From positions 49,425,220 to 49,489,219 of the forward strand of contig NC_087063.1 of assembly GCF_963678635.1 (NCBI RefSeq): 64,000 bases of DNA. Reading direction: 5' to 3'. Both the position numbers and the translations under genes were made by a program. This document shows, one piece after another, positions 22,047-31,590 of this stretch. Source of the stretch: Symsagittifera roscoffensis (Eukaryota > Xenacoelomorpha > Acoela > Convolutidae). Each line of letters opens with the position of its first letter. Position 1 is the first letter of the stretch. The notes under the pieces were generated by a model that searched no databases, was not told the origin of the DNA, and was given only the letters and a program-made list of their open reading frames with translations.

Positions 22047-23546
22047 TCCGATTTTTTAGATCTATGTGATAGCTTTATTATAGTAGCTACGGGCGAAAGC
22101 ACTCAAGTTCAAATATTCATGATAGTTTGCCAGACATTCTTTGTCATGCTGTTAAAGATTCCTTATCATGATTCATAGCAGTCATTAAATACCTGTCACA
22201 ATAAATAACACTAGAAGATTTTTAATGTATAGCCGGGGGAAAAAGTAACTAAATACCCATATAAAAAATGGTTTATCGTTAAAGATATTATATCCTTGGT
22301 GATTAAGTTTTATCATTATGGCTTAAGGCGCTCGTAAAAGTTATCACCTAATTTTTTACTTTGGGAGCGCATGATCTGTCTCGTATACTGTGATCAGTCA
22401 TTCTTCAACGTTCCACACTAAAAACCAGTTGGTTGTTATTCATTTATAATGTACGCTTCTCTTGAAACGGATATTGACTATTTCGATAATTTTCGGGATA
22501 TATACATCTTCGAATGATAAACATTTAGTTAGAGTCGGTGCAAAAACATTCGCACAGACCGGTACTTATATAACTATCAAATTGTACAAAAAATACTAAG
22601 AGGGAACTTTCAAGTATCGACAAGGAATAACTTTGTCAACTAGTGAATTCGAGTCCTTGGCGGACAATTATACAAAAATCAAAAGATTGACGAAAGGAAA
22701 AATTGCAACGTGACTGAAAAACTTAGAAAAAAGCGAAACAAATCTAAAAAATCTTTATGCTCGGAAAAGGATTGCGAAAGTGTAAACGATGATAACTGTC
22801 GGGTTGTGTAACATTTTTAACTCGTTATTCTATTGAAAACTTCAAAGCAATGGTTGAAGCAATGTATGAGCAATCCCCCTAAAGCAAATTTAGTCCATTC
22901 GAATAAATTAGATTTTTGCAATCATTCGATTGACAACGAAAAACATTATCATGAGCTGGTCGAATTCACAAAGAGTCTACCGATTTACTAAACAAGATGA
23001 CTTCAAAAGCCTTCGTTGTCCCTTGTCTTCTCTCTACATTCAAATATTTAATTTTGGGTTGCTCCAACTATGAATTGTCTGGCCCTCTGATGGAAAAACA
23101 ATAGCTGTAAATTATAACTCCATCAACAACCTAGATGTAAGTGATGTTCCAGTTCGCAATCGATTGCCTCAAGTTTGCTTCGGCTCGTAGACTAAATCTG
23201 TTCAAACTCGAAGTGACATGATTGTTAACGTAACAATTGAACGCTTTACTAATATTTTGAATGGTGAAAGTTTTTTAGAATAATTCACATAATTTTATGT
23301 GGGTATGGTTGTATGGAAATTGATTCAAACTGTTTGTGAAATTTATCATGGAGAAGAAATTCAAGTTGTAAATATTGGTTTTCTATTGCTCTCTTGTATA
23401 TCAAAAAAATGTTACTACACAAGCGGGAGGCGTTCCCGAGGAGTGTAGCGACGAGCAACGCCGGGTTAGCTATTGCCCGCTAAACCAAATGGCCATGCCT
23501 TAAATTTTCGAAGGATTTGATATGAAACTTTTCGGGGTTCACATAA

Positions 23547-24070
23547 ACTTGCAGAAAAAGAAAATCTGTTGTCGATAAGAAAGAATTTGAAAAAAAAATT
23601 GAATTTATAAATTTTACAAAAACATCAATAAAATAGTTGAGATTAAACATATATTTAGCAAATCTTACAATTCATGATCATTAAGTTTGAAACCTGTTGG
23701 AAACCTATTTGTAATTATAACATGAGCAACCTAAATACAAAAAAGTCCGCATGTGTACTGGTTTTTTCATCAGTAGTTGATTTCCCTCGTGAATTGTACG
23801 TCGCTTATTCTTGTACACGAGGGGATAATCATATTATCTTTTACCTAGAGGATCTACGAAAAATATCTGTCCTCCAGCTTGTGCAAAAAGCAATCTGTGG
23901 GTTCAAGGTTGATCCGATGGTAACGCATTCATAATCATGAACGTATTATCGTTTTTCAGTACTGAAGAGCTTGGAAATTCTGCCGGAAACGTAATTCTAA
24001 AGCGATATTTCAAATGTTTACAACGGTTACTAAGTTCCATTATTTGAAGATTATCCATGTCTAGCTTAGG
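23547..24070. other. Spacer with a possible helicase C-terminal fragment on the plus strand
   Basis: An 86-codon plus-strand frame (23674-23934) contains FPRELYVAYSCTR followed by NHIIFYLEDLRK. The LYVA-x-S pattern recalls the last motif of Pif1/Helitron-type helicases, but no other helicase motif is visible nearby. The rest of the stretch is AT-rich with no gene. Confidence 0.25.
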
Positions 24071-25375
24071 TCATAAGAGTGTTTTTGGTAAGTTTTCTAT
24101 CTGAACGCACATAATTTGTTGATGCACGCCCTCCGATAAATAATAACTCACGTTATTAGCGAGACCTGCGTCAAATTTGAGTTCGACCGAAATAGTGCAA
24201 TTGGTCAATTCAGGATGATTGAAATCGTGTGAAGCCTCCTGACAAGACGTGAGATCAAAAGCCATAATATAATGATTATCATAATTAGCGAGACTGATTC
24301 CATGTTTAGTGTTCAAAACAAACTCAAGAGCCTCGAGCGTATTGTAATAAATTCTTTTTTGTCTGGTGTTGAGATGGGAGTTCCCGCAATGGGTAGGCCG
24401 TTTCTGTATACATTGATCTCATTCAACCCAAACTTCTGGTAATGAAAAGGGTTTGTCCTAATAGTATCCAATTCGTTTATGCTCATTGCTACTATCATTC
24501 GTCGAACAGGTTCTTTTGCGAAAACATCCTCTTGTCGCCAGCTTTGTACTCCTGCAGTTGCGAGAAATGTTTTTGGTACTACTTCGATGTAATTGTAAAT
24601 TGCCGGGTTCTTCAACAAAGTTTTTTCTATTGATGAGAGAACATAGTCAGTCACAGTCATCTTTCTGGTATAGAGATTAGCTTCGATTATTTGAACCTTG
24701 TAGTGTTTAGCTACATCTTCAGATATGACAACAAAATCGTTAGGAGAACGTCTAATAGACAATCTAATTGTCACACCGCTAAGTAGGTGCTTGTCACACG
24801 ACAAGAAGTCGTAAGCAATTTTACCAAATAGCTTCAGCTCGTTCGAGGCCGCAACGAGACCTTTACACTCCGTAACATCCTCAGCTCTCCTTCCATTACC
24901 GTCAATAGCTGATAGATTTTCTTCATAATAATTACCTTGTCAAGCCAATCATGTTTTCTTGGCATCATTACCGTATGAAAACTCGGTCTCAATAAAACTT
25001 GGGCAAAATTAGCGTTGGTAGTTGATATTTTCTCACCATTCAGCGACAGTAAACACTCAGAAAATAATGAAGATAAAGGATTGTTAACAAAATACGGCAT
25101 ATCTGTTTGCCGCCTATGTAGCATATGTTCGAAGCACGTTTCCACTTCTTCGAACAATTCAGTTTTTTATTTCCAAACGAGTACGTTGAAGATCGATGAA
25201 ATTATTTCTGTCGCAGAGTACTTCAAACTCGAGCATAGGTTCATCAGGAGAGTAGAAAGGTCCAATTTTTTGGGTAAATGCATTTTCAAAAGTGACAAGA
25301 AAAGACGGTTTTACAAATAAGTCCAACGAGCTGTGAGTTGCTTCACTCGGGATTAAATAAGAAATCGTTTTTAAC
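24071..25375 (-). pseudogene. Polinton/adintovirus major capsid protein (double jelly-roll), broken
   Basis: Read from right to left, the N-terminal region (~25375-25170) has ATHSSLDLF, FYSPDEPMLEFEVL and FIDLQRTRLEI. The next open segment (25157-24834) has NNPLSSLFSECLLSLNGE, the next (24804-24313) LLSGVTIRLSIRRS and NPFHYQKFGLN, and the last (24316-24071) HYIMAFDLTSC and NCTISVELKFDAGL. In this order these are hallmark blocks of the hexon-like capsid protein of Polintons. A stop near 25170 and frameshifts near 24830 and 24315 break the gene. The total of about 435 residues suits a slightly short member of the family. In an intact element it would build the icosahedral shell. Confidence 0.82.
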
Positions 25376-25484
25376 CCTTGTAAAGAAATCGGAGCGACTT
25401 CTCTGCGCAGTTCTTTTTCTGTGAATGACGCGTCTCGTTTTTCGTTTCACCACCGTTGTTTTTTTTCGGATGACTTTTCCGAGA

Positions 25485-25775
25485 TCAAACTCCTCCTCCT
25501 ACTTGCTTTTTGATTGTTTTTCTAACGGTGCTCTTGAGTGTCTTCTTCGGGCTTTTTCTTTTTGTTGCAACTTCTATCAGTTCTGGAGTTGCCTGAAGAA
25601 GTAGTTCTTTTCTGATCTTTTTTGCTGCTGGTATCACAAACTTTGGAGCCAATGGAACTGCCACTCTTCCTGTTCCCAGGGCTAATGAACCGAAGCCACT
25701 GCCTCGTTGTCTATAATGCCCCGAGAAATGTGGTGGGTTTGCTTGGTTGTGGTAATATGAATCCATATTGATCAA
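25485..25775 (-). CDS. Basic PX-like virion core/minor protein of the Polinton
   Basis: 96 codons, very basic, with glycine-rich ends. The N-terminal third is Gly/Arg/Tyr-rich (HYRQRGSGFGSLALGTG); the rest is Lys/Ala-rich (AAKKIRKELL, TKRKSPKKTLKS) and ends in QVGGGV. Proteins of this composition lie between penton and major capsid genes in Polintons and adintoviruses and are compared with adenovirus core proteins. Assignment rests on composition and on position, directly after the penton-like gene (overlap of 4 nt) and before the capsid gene. A second basic stretch continues in frame beyond the stop, so the original protein may have been longer. Confidence 0.55.
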   Translation of the reverse strand: MINMDSYYHNQANPPHFSGHYRQRGSGFGSLALGTGRVAVPLAPKFVIPAAKKIRKELLLQATPELIEVATKRKSPKKTLKSTVRKTIKKQVGGGV

Positions 25776-26636
25776 TTGCTAATTTTTTGAAATTTCAAAG
25801 TCAAATTAACTTTTCCGACTCCAGCGAAAGAAACAAGTCCTCCAGTTTTTGTGCGCAAGTTCACAGAAATATTAGAAATATTGTTGACCAAAAAATTTTT
25901 AAAGTCCAAATTACTGAACACTTTACGATGATTCGGTTCAATTGTACACGCGTAACCGTTTTCCACTCGACGATTTGTATCAATGATTATTAAAAGGGGT
26001 GATTTTGTGTCTCCTACTATTTGATAATGAATTATGTCCAGGTAAATATACACAAGCTGAGTACCAGCACATACATCAACAGGATAGTCAGCAACAAGAT
26101 CTTGGGTAGTGAATGTGCCATGTTTCGAGCTTCCCTGTTTGTAACCTATATGATAACCAGTTCCATCTCTGACGCCTTTGAATCCAAGTAGACTAGGAAT
26201 TTGCGGGCTTAAAAAGTTATACCAGCACAATAATGCAGCCATAATGAAAGATGATTGGTTATTGGATCTATTACGTAATCCAATTTCTCTAATTCTGTCT
26301 TTCGACGAATCTCATCCAGTATTTGTTCAATGCTCGTATACTCTCTCTTTGTTAGTTTTGCTGTTTCTCCAAGGTAAGGCCTGGAGATCTTGTCTTTCTC
26401 AACTTTCATGCTTGCTATAACCCGATCTTTTTTGTAGTACACAATGTTGTTGTCAGTTACGTTGTTTATCTGAGTGGGGAAGGTAATTTCTGTAACTGCT
26501 ACTCGCCGTTCACCTTGCAACTTTTTTCTTCACTCAGAAGATTTTTGAAGTTGACCAGAGTGTTATCTTTAAAAACGTTTCTTGATGAGGGAGGAGGAAC
26601 ATTATGGGTGAAAAGGCTGGAAGTGCCCTCAGTCAT
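25772..26636 (-). pseudogene. Polinton penton-like minor capsid protein, frameshifted
   Basis: The likely start ATG is at 26636. The N-terminal part (to ~26209) contains RRVAVTEITFPTQ, the family-typical strand after a Gly-x-Trp-like turn, and REYTSIEQILDEI. The C-terminal part (26242-25772) contains LVYIYLDIIHYQIVGD, SPLLIIID and VNLRTKTGGLVSFAG, characteristic of the single jelly-roll penton of Polintons. Two frameshifts separate the pieces (one near 26520, one near 26230). About 285 residues in total. It overlaps the PX-like gene by 4 nt, as expected for a compact virion-gene block. Confidence 0.75.
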
Positions 26637-26764
26637 GATTGCTCACGATTTCTCCTTCTCCAGAACGCGAATTGGTTCAGACTCGTAAAAATTTCCCTCA
26701 ATCGGTTCTCTGTTAGAATCAATCAAATTGTATGTTGGGGGTTTAGTGTTTGTATGTCAAAAAC

Positions 26765-27560
26765 CTAAAACACTTCATCGGTGAACGATTGTTTGTAACC
26801 CTTGCAAAAAGGTATGTCTACTTTGGCAAGTCTAACATACTCACCAACACAAAACTTTGGACGTCGAACTAATTTCAATGACTGTTTTGCTATTGAAATA
26901 AGTTCGAGAACAATATTTTTATGATTTGTTCTCGAATTAATTGCATTGACAAAATTTTGCAATTTGTCAATGTATGAGTAAATCCATTTATCCTCCAAGT
27001 ACTTATAAATAAGGTTTTTCAAGGAACGGATATTTCTCTCAGGGAATGCAGACTTTTTCTCGCTCTCTGTGCTATATGTTTTTATGCCTTTCTTTTTACA
27101 TAATGCTTCGAAGGACCCTTTAAACTCTGTGCCTTTGTCCAATCATACTTTTTTCGGTTGTTTTGTAGTTATCATTAGTTTAAACGCTTCTGCTGTTGTA
27201 GTAGCATACTTTGATTTCAAGGGTTGCACTCTGGAATAGCGGGACATGCAGTCAACTGCAACAAGCAGATACTTAACATCATGGTTGCACTGGGCAAATT
27301 TATCAACAAAGGCTTCATCTATTAACTAGATTTCGTTGATATCGTAAACAATGACCTTGAGTCGCGGCGTTTTCGGATGACAGTTCGATATTTCGTGTAA
27401 GCATCTCAGTATGAAGGAAATGTTTAACTTTCTTCCGCGACAAAGTGTTTGCTCACACTTCCAAATAACGCGGGAACTTTGTCACTATATTTAGTTTTCA
27501 ACATTTTTTCTTCAATCTTGGTTATTTTCCCATTGTTTTGTTTTCGCCTTCGTCTTTTCT
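26765..27560 (-). pseudogene. Polinton retroviral-type integrase, broken by stops
   Basis: The catalytic core is visible: YLLVAVDCMSRYSRV (~27.28 kb), LDKGTEF (~27.13 kb) and, 36 residues on, PERNIRSLKNL with the catalytic Glu, i.e. an Asp-Asp-Glu triad. Downstream FCVGEYVRLAKVD fits the start of the chromodomain-adjacent C-terminal region. N-terminal KVPALFGSVSKHF (~27.46 kb) resembles the conserved start of Polinton integrases. In-frame TAG near 27329 and TGA near 27145 (a tryptophan position in relatives) break it, along with at least one frameshift near 27420. In Polintons the integrase gene lies near one terminus and performs integration. Confidence 0.8.
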
Positions 27561-27833
27561 GAAGTTGGACAATCTGAATTGTCATAGGTCGTTCCGTACG
27601 AGTCAGAGCCTTATTCTGACTTTTTTTCACGTTTTTGGTTTCGGTTTTTTTTCTAATGTCGCTAAGGATTTTTTTTTTTTACTTCTCTTTTGGTTTGCAC
27701 TACTTCTTTCCTGCCAAGCGGGGGATGTTGGGCTTGTTCTTGAGGGTCTGGGTTCTTGTTTCTCTTGAGCATTAAAAGACGCTGACTGAACCGCGTGTTT
27801 GGCATTTCGATTTTCTACCAGCTTTTCATTCAA
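27561..27833 (-). pseudogene. Basic low-complexity region upstream of the integrase
   Basis: A minus-strand frame of 68 codons at 27833-27627 starts MNEKLVENRN and is rich in Pro, Ser, Lys and Arg (SKKKKS, KPKPK). It could be the integrase N-terminal extension, joined by a frameshift near 27625, or a separate small basic gene. Composition gives no function. Confidence 0.35.
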
Positions 27834-27853
27834 GTTGAGAGCAGTTATTTCTC

Positions 27854-27972
27854 AAAAGATTGTACTATGAAAAACTGCAAACGTCCCAGCAAACTTTGTT
27901 CTAGAATTGCATGACATAAATGATAGAGACTTCACGCGTTATGAAGTTTTGTACTGTTCATAATACTAATTC
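27854..27972. repeat. ~119 bp inverted repeat, left partner
   Basis: Nearly exact reverse complement of 29806-29923, and also of 35526-35643 in the second duplication unit. Shared core words include TTGTTCTAGAATTGCATGAC and GGGACGTTTGCAG (as complement). It lies directly upstream of the integrase start. The pair encloses the acidic gene and the packaging ATPase. Confidence 0.85.
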
Positions 27973-28104
27973 TATAATCGATGATAATGAACGACGGATT
28001 GTGTAGTTTATTTGCGGGTTGTTGTATGTCGCATAAAAATACTTCAGCTTTAATTCCTGTTGGTACTTTATCCACATATATCACCTCATTGTCATGATTT
28101 ATGG

Positions 28105-28521
28105 TTACTCTTTCTGAATTTTTTTTGATTTCAAGTAAGGTTTTTGCTCTAATAAATTTTCCTCTAAAACCTGTAACTGTCCCAAAATACTTTCGGCCTG
28201 ACTATCGTTTTTCTCTTCTAATATCTCATCTTTATCACGTTCGACCTTTTCTTCTTCATCGTCCGTTAGCAGTTCAAGTTGTTCTTGTTTGGGCTCAGCG
28301 GTATTTTCCGTAAATGTTTCCTTCGTTGCAGTAGTCTTACTAGTTTGAGGAGGTAATTGGGGTCTAAGCAGGTTAAGGTAGGATATTTGAGCGTTTTTGT
28401 GCTTAATAGTATTATCGTGAAGAACACGTGCAGCATGTGGCTGCTCTTTAACATATAAGTGTTTCGGAATTAGAATGAATTCTTTATCAGTCATAATTAG
28501 GTTGTGAAGAACTTGTAACAA
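28105..28521 (-). CDS. Polinton acidic protein of unknown function, copy 1
   Basis: 138 codons from the first ATG. The likely true start is the internal methionine of MTDKEFILIPKHLYVKEQ (ten codons in), because LIPK-x-LY at the N-terminus is a pattern of small proteins near the ATPase of Polinton-like elements (from memory of such neighbourhoods, so tentative). The C-terminal half is strongly charged (TDDEEEKVERDKDEI), then QLQVLEENLLEQK, which could form a short coiled coil. It lies 222 nt downstream of the ATPase on the same strand. No function can be assigned. Confidence 0.5.
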   Translation of the reverse strand: MLQVLHNLIMTDKEFILIPKHLYVKEQPHAARVLHDNTIKHKNAQISYLNLLRPQLPPQTSKTTATKETFTENTAEPKQEQLELLTDDEEEKVERDKDEILEEKNDSQAESILGQLQVLEENLLEQKPYLKSKKIQKE

Positions 28522-28743
28522 AAATTAAAATATTTGCCGCACTAATTGAAAATCTGCTTTACTCAAAATAGTCGCACGTTTTTGACAGTTTTTGGGGTGA
28601 TTAAATATTTGTATGCTGTCTCGAATCGTTCGATATTTGCGATTTTAACGGGTACGTTTTCATTGACTACATTGAGCAAACATTCACAAATAAGTGTTAT
28701 GATCTCGCGATTTCAAGTTTTTCTAATTAATCGTCTTAGTTGG

Positions 28744-29500
28744 TCAGGTGTCAGTTGTACCATATGCCGCAGAATAGATACGTTTTTCTTCTTCATTTGT
28801 GATTGGAGTAGTTTCTGCTTTAGATAAGGGTAAATAAAAAATTGTTGGCCCAGGCCGTGTGATGTTTGAACAATATCTAAAACAATCTGATGTGCGGGAA
28901 TCCATGTCGGTTAAAAGATGTCCAAAAGAGTCTCTGGTAGCTATTTCGTAACAGCTTCTCAAAAGTTTTGATACATTCAATTGTCGTCCTAAAAGATCTA
29001 GTTGCTGAAAGTCACGAAGCGATTTGAACAGAATGATGTGTGAAGTGTTCAAATCAATCGTACGCGACCGTCGACTTTGTTGAAACAAGTTATGCTTAAC
29101 ATACCTTACATCTATCCCTCTATGTCTACCCGATGACGCTAATCTAACAAATTCCTTGTCATTATAGATGTCTTCACATGAATCATCGAAAACTAGAAGA
29201 ACATTTTCTAAATTTCTTAAAAATTCGAATCCGTTGAATTTCATGAGCCTCACATTTTACTTCGCGAGAAGACACTTTTTCTGAGAATGCAGGTTGCAAC
29301 TCTTTGTAAAGATATAGAACGGTTCCAAATTTAGGGTAAAAACTATTTCTAATCAAAAGTTTGAGAGTTAACTCAGTTTTCCCGGATCCTGAGGGTCTCA
29401 CTATCGCCAAGAATACTCTTAGCGAAGTATCAATCACTTTATTCATATACTCGGATTTGGAATTACGTAACCAACCAAGCCGATTAAAATCGAAAACCAA
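28744..29500 (-). pseudogene. A32/FtsK-HerA-type packaging ATPase of the Polinton, copy 1, frameshifted
   Basis: Same protein as the copy at 34465-35220 but broken by one extra T in the CACATTTTAC run near 29251-29258 (copy 2 has CACATTTAC). The first open segment (29500-29183) carries the P-loop region RPSGSGKTEL; the second (29253-28744) carries LLVFDDS (Walker B), GRHRGIDVRYVKHNLF, SRTIDLNTSHIILFKS and GPTIFYLPLS. These blocks are characteristic of the genome-packaging ATPase of Polintons and adintoviruses. Confidence 0.85.
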
Positions 29501-30274
29501 ACTGAAGTTTCTTCTTAACTGATTTTAGTGACAGAAAGTTTGAAAATGCAGAAAGTTAGTAAAATTAGAATAACTACCATTTGCGCAACAAAAACTACTT
29601 CAGAACTTGGCAAAGTTACATTGTTACAAAAATTCCATGATTTTTTTTCACTGTTTGTCTCGTTATAAACAAACTATGTTACTAATCTCGGGTCAAGTTC
29701 ATCTACTGCTGCTGCTTTTTCTGACATTTGAGATCTGATTTATTCTACAGACTGTGTTAGACTTTTTCTAACTGTAAAGGAAGTTTGGAAAAAAAACAAT
29801 AAATGGAATTAGTATTATGAACAGTACAAAATTTCATAACGTGTGAAGTCTTTATCATTTATGTCATGCAATTGTAGAACAAAGTTTGCTGGGACGTTTG
29901 CAGTTTTTATAGTACAATCTTTTCACAGTATCCTCTTTCACTAACCTCGGAAACTCATCTGGCAATTCACTGCTGTTTAAATCCATCTGAACTCCTGGAT
30001 CCATCTGAAGATCCACCTGAATCAATACGCTCTATTCTTGTTAATGAAATTTTAATATCACCGTCTGGAGTCATCCACGCACAAAGCATTGAGTTTTGTG
30101 ATAGGTATGCAGGGATTCCGCAAAATATATGGCCATATAATGGGGTTTCCGCCCTACATTATGCCATAATCGTCCTTTTTTTCCTTCATTATTTGCATAA
30201 TCGCAACGCTCAGGAATAATATATAATGGCCATTATGGGGTTTTATTCGTTCCATTATTTTGAATGAAAAATTT
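29501..30274. other. Non-coding, includes right inverted repeat partner
   Basis: Upstream flank of ATPase copy 1. It contains the inverted repeat at 29806-29923, then repeated short palindromic words (ATGGCCATATAATGGGG, GGCCATTATGGGG) between 30130 and 30245. No gene seen; the same holds for the equivalent 35.2-36.0 kb in unit B. Confidence 0.45.
29806..29923. repeat. ~118 bp inverted repeat, right partner
   Basis: Reverse complement of 27854-27972 with only a few differences. Similarity stops sharply on both sides (inner edge GAATTAGTATTATGAA, outer edge ACAATCTTTT), so it is a discrete block and not part of a longer inversion. Confidence 0.85.
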
Positions 30275-30314
30275 CTATCAGAATTCACCTTTTAAGAAAG
30301 GTGAATTCCGATAG
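30275..30314. repeat. Near-perfect hairpin, unit A
   Basis: CTATCAGAATTCACCTTT pairs with AAAGGTGAATTCCGATAG around a short TAAG loop (one mismatch). The same hairpin in unit B (35995-36034) has its single mismatch at a different position. Confidence 0.8.
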
Positions 30315-30589
30315 GTTCCAATATTCATAGATTCCAAAATAAAAAATCAGTCGCATAAGTTCCAAAATTTATCTTCTTGAATTCTGATTGGTTGGAACTT
30401 GAGCCAACGAAATTTTGGATTGATTATTTACGGTTCAACCAGCATAAACTCAAGCTGCAGAATAGTGACCGCCGCAGCCGCGCCAACGTGTTGCGAGCTT
30501 GCCAACAAAGGGTAGGACTCCTGCAATTTGTAAATCCTGCAATTTGTATTTTTTTATCCTTGATATTTTCCTTCTGTTTTATTTTCGCT

Positions 30590-31590
30590 TGAAACTTACT
30601 ATGCGCAAAAGATTTGGTTTAATTTTAATCGACTTCGAGATCTAAGTTTAAGTCGTTTTGAAGGTAACAAGAATGTTATAATCCACTCTGAGTCACAAGA
30701 ACTTTAGAATAGAATATGTAGTCAAACGTTTTTTGCGACAGTGGTTTTGTTTCTTGATGCGTTGGTCGCTCTCTTTTTTTGCCTACGCCTGTAGTTTTTA
30801 GATTTTAACAAAAAAAAATTTGTTCCGTTCAAAGGAAACAAGTTTCTTATGATCTCCGAGTCAGAAGAGAGTTAGAATAGAATATGTAGTCAAAAGGTTT
30901 TTGTGACTAGCAATTTTGTTTTCGCTTCTTGTGGAGTTGGTCGCGCTCCTTTTCTGCCTTCGCCTGTAATATTTAGATTTTGACAGAAAACATTCTTGTG
31001 CCATTTTTATGAAACAATTTAATTTAATTATTCTTGAGTTTAGATATTTTGCTTCTTTTGCTCGAAAACTTTACTCGGCGAAAATGATTTCGGCTTGTTT
31101 TTAATCGACCTAGTGACCTAACTTTGGGTCGTTTCAAAGGAAACAAATTTTTTATGATCCCCTTCGAGTCACACAAAAATTTAGTATAAAATATTTTGTC
31201 AAAAGTTTTTTTGTGACAGCGTTCGTTGCAAAGGAAACAAAATTGTTGTGAGCCCCACCGAGTCACAAGAAATTTAGAATAGAATATGTAGTCAAAAGTT
31301 CTTTTTGTAACAGCGATTGCTTTCGGTTCTTGTGGAGTTGGTCGCTCTCCTTTCTTGCTTCCGCCTGTGATTTTTAGATTTTAACAGAATTAAAATATAT
31401 GTTCGTTTCAAAGGAAGCAGAATTGTTATAACCGCCTCCGACTCACAAGAAATTTAGAAAAGATTATGCAGTCAAAAGTTTTTTGTGAATAGCGATTTTG
31501 TTTTTCATTCTTGTGGAGTTCGTCGCTCTCCTTGCCTGCCTGCGCCTGTAATTTTTAATTTTTTAAAGAATTAAAAAAATTCCTGTATTT
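30590..31590. repeat. ~180 bp minisatellite array, unit A
   Basis: About five degenerate units. Each contains CCGAGTCACAAGAA, TAGAATAGAATATGTAGTCAAA, TTTTTTGTGACAGCGATTTT, CTTGTGGAGTTGGTCGCTCT, GCCTGCGCCTGTAATTTT and GTTTCAAAGGAAACA blocks in that order. Markers at ~30690, 30865, 31167, 31257 and 31440 show units of about 175-190 bp plus one shortened unit. Non-coding. Confidence 0.85.

Larger units (their letters stand above)
20055..23546. mobile_element. 3.5 kb segment bounded by ~135 bp inverted repeats
   Basis: The left arm (20055-20191) and the right arm (23418-23546) are reverse complements. The inner ~65 bp is nearly perfect and GC-richer than its surroundings (GCGTTGCTCGTCGCTAC and CGGGAACGCCTCCCG on both sides); the outer ~70 bp is more diverged. 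The segment lies between PolB and the capsid genes of the Polinton, so it is probably a later insertion. The interior is mostly non-coding, with a CT microsatellite (21012-21028), a hairpin (21990-22046) and a short minus-strand fragment at 21.3-21.6 kb. No transposase was recognised and no target duplication was confirmed. Confidence 0.65.
15132..29500 (-). mobile_element. Maverick/Polinton element, decayed and rearranged
   Basis: Seven Polinton-type genes on one strand, right to left: A32-like packaging ATPase, acidic protein, retroviral-type integrase, penton-like protein, PX-like basic protein, major capsid protein, and protein-primed DNA polymerase B. This set is diagnostic of Polintons and the related adintoviruses, which combine self-replication, an integrase and virion genes. 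An adenain-like protease was not found. A 3.5 kb inverted-repeat-bounded segment (20.06-23.55 kb) separates PolB from the capsid genes, and the ATPase end is tandemly duplicated to the right. Every large gene carries stops or frameshifts, so this is a fossil. The element termini are not established. Confidence 0.85.

Noticed and set aside
23674-23934. Helitron insertion inferred from a LYVA-x-S motif
   Set aside because: Only one weak helicase-like motif; no Rep domain, no TC...CTRR ends with a terminal hairpin recognised.
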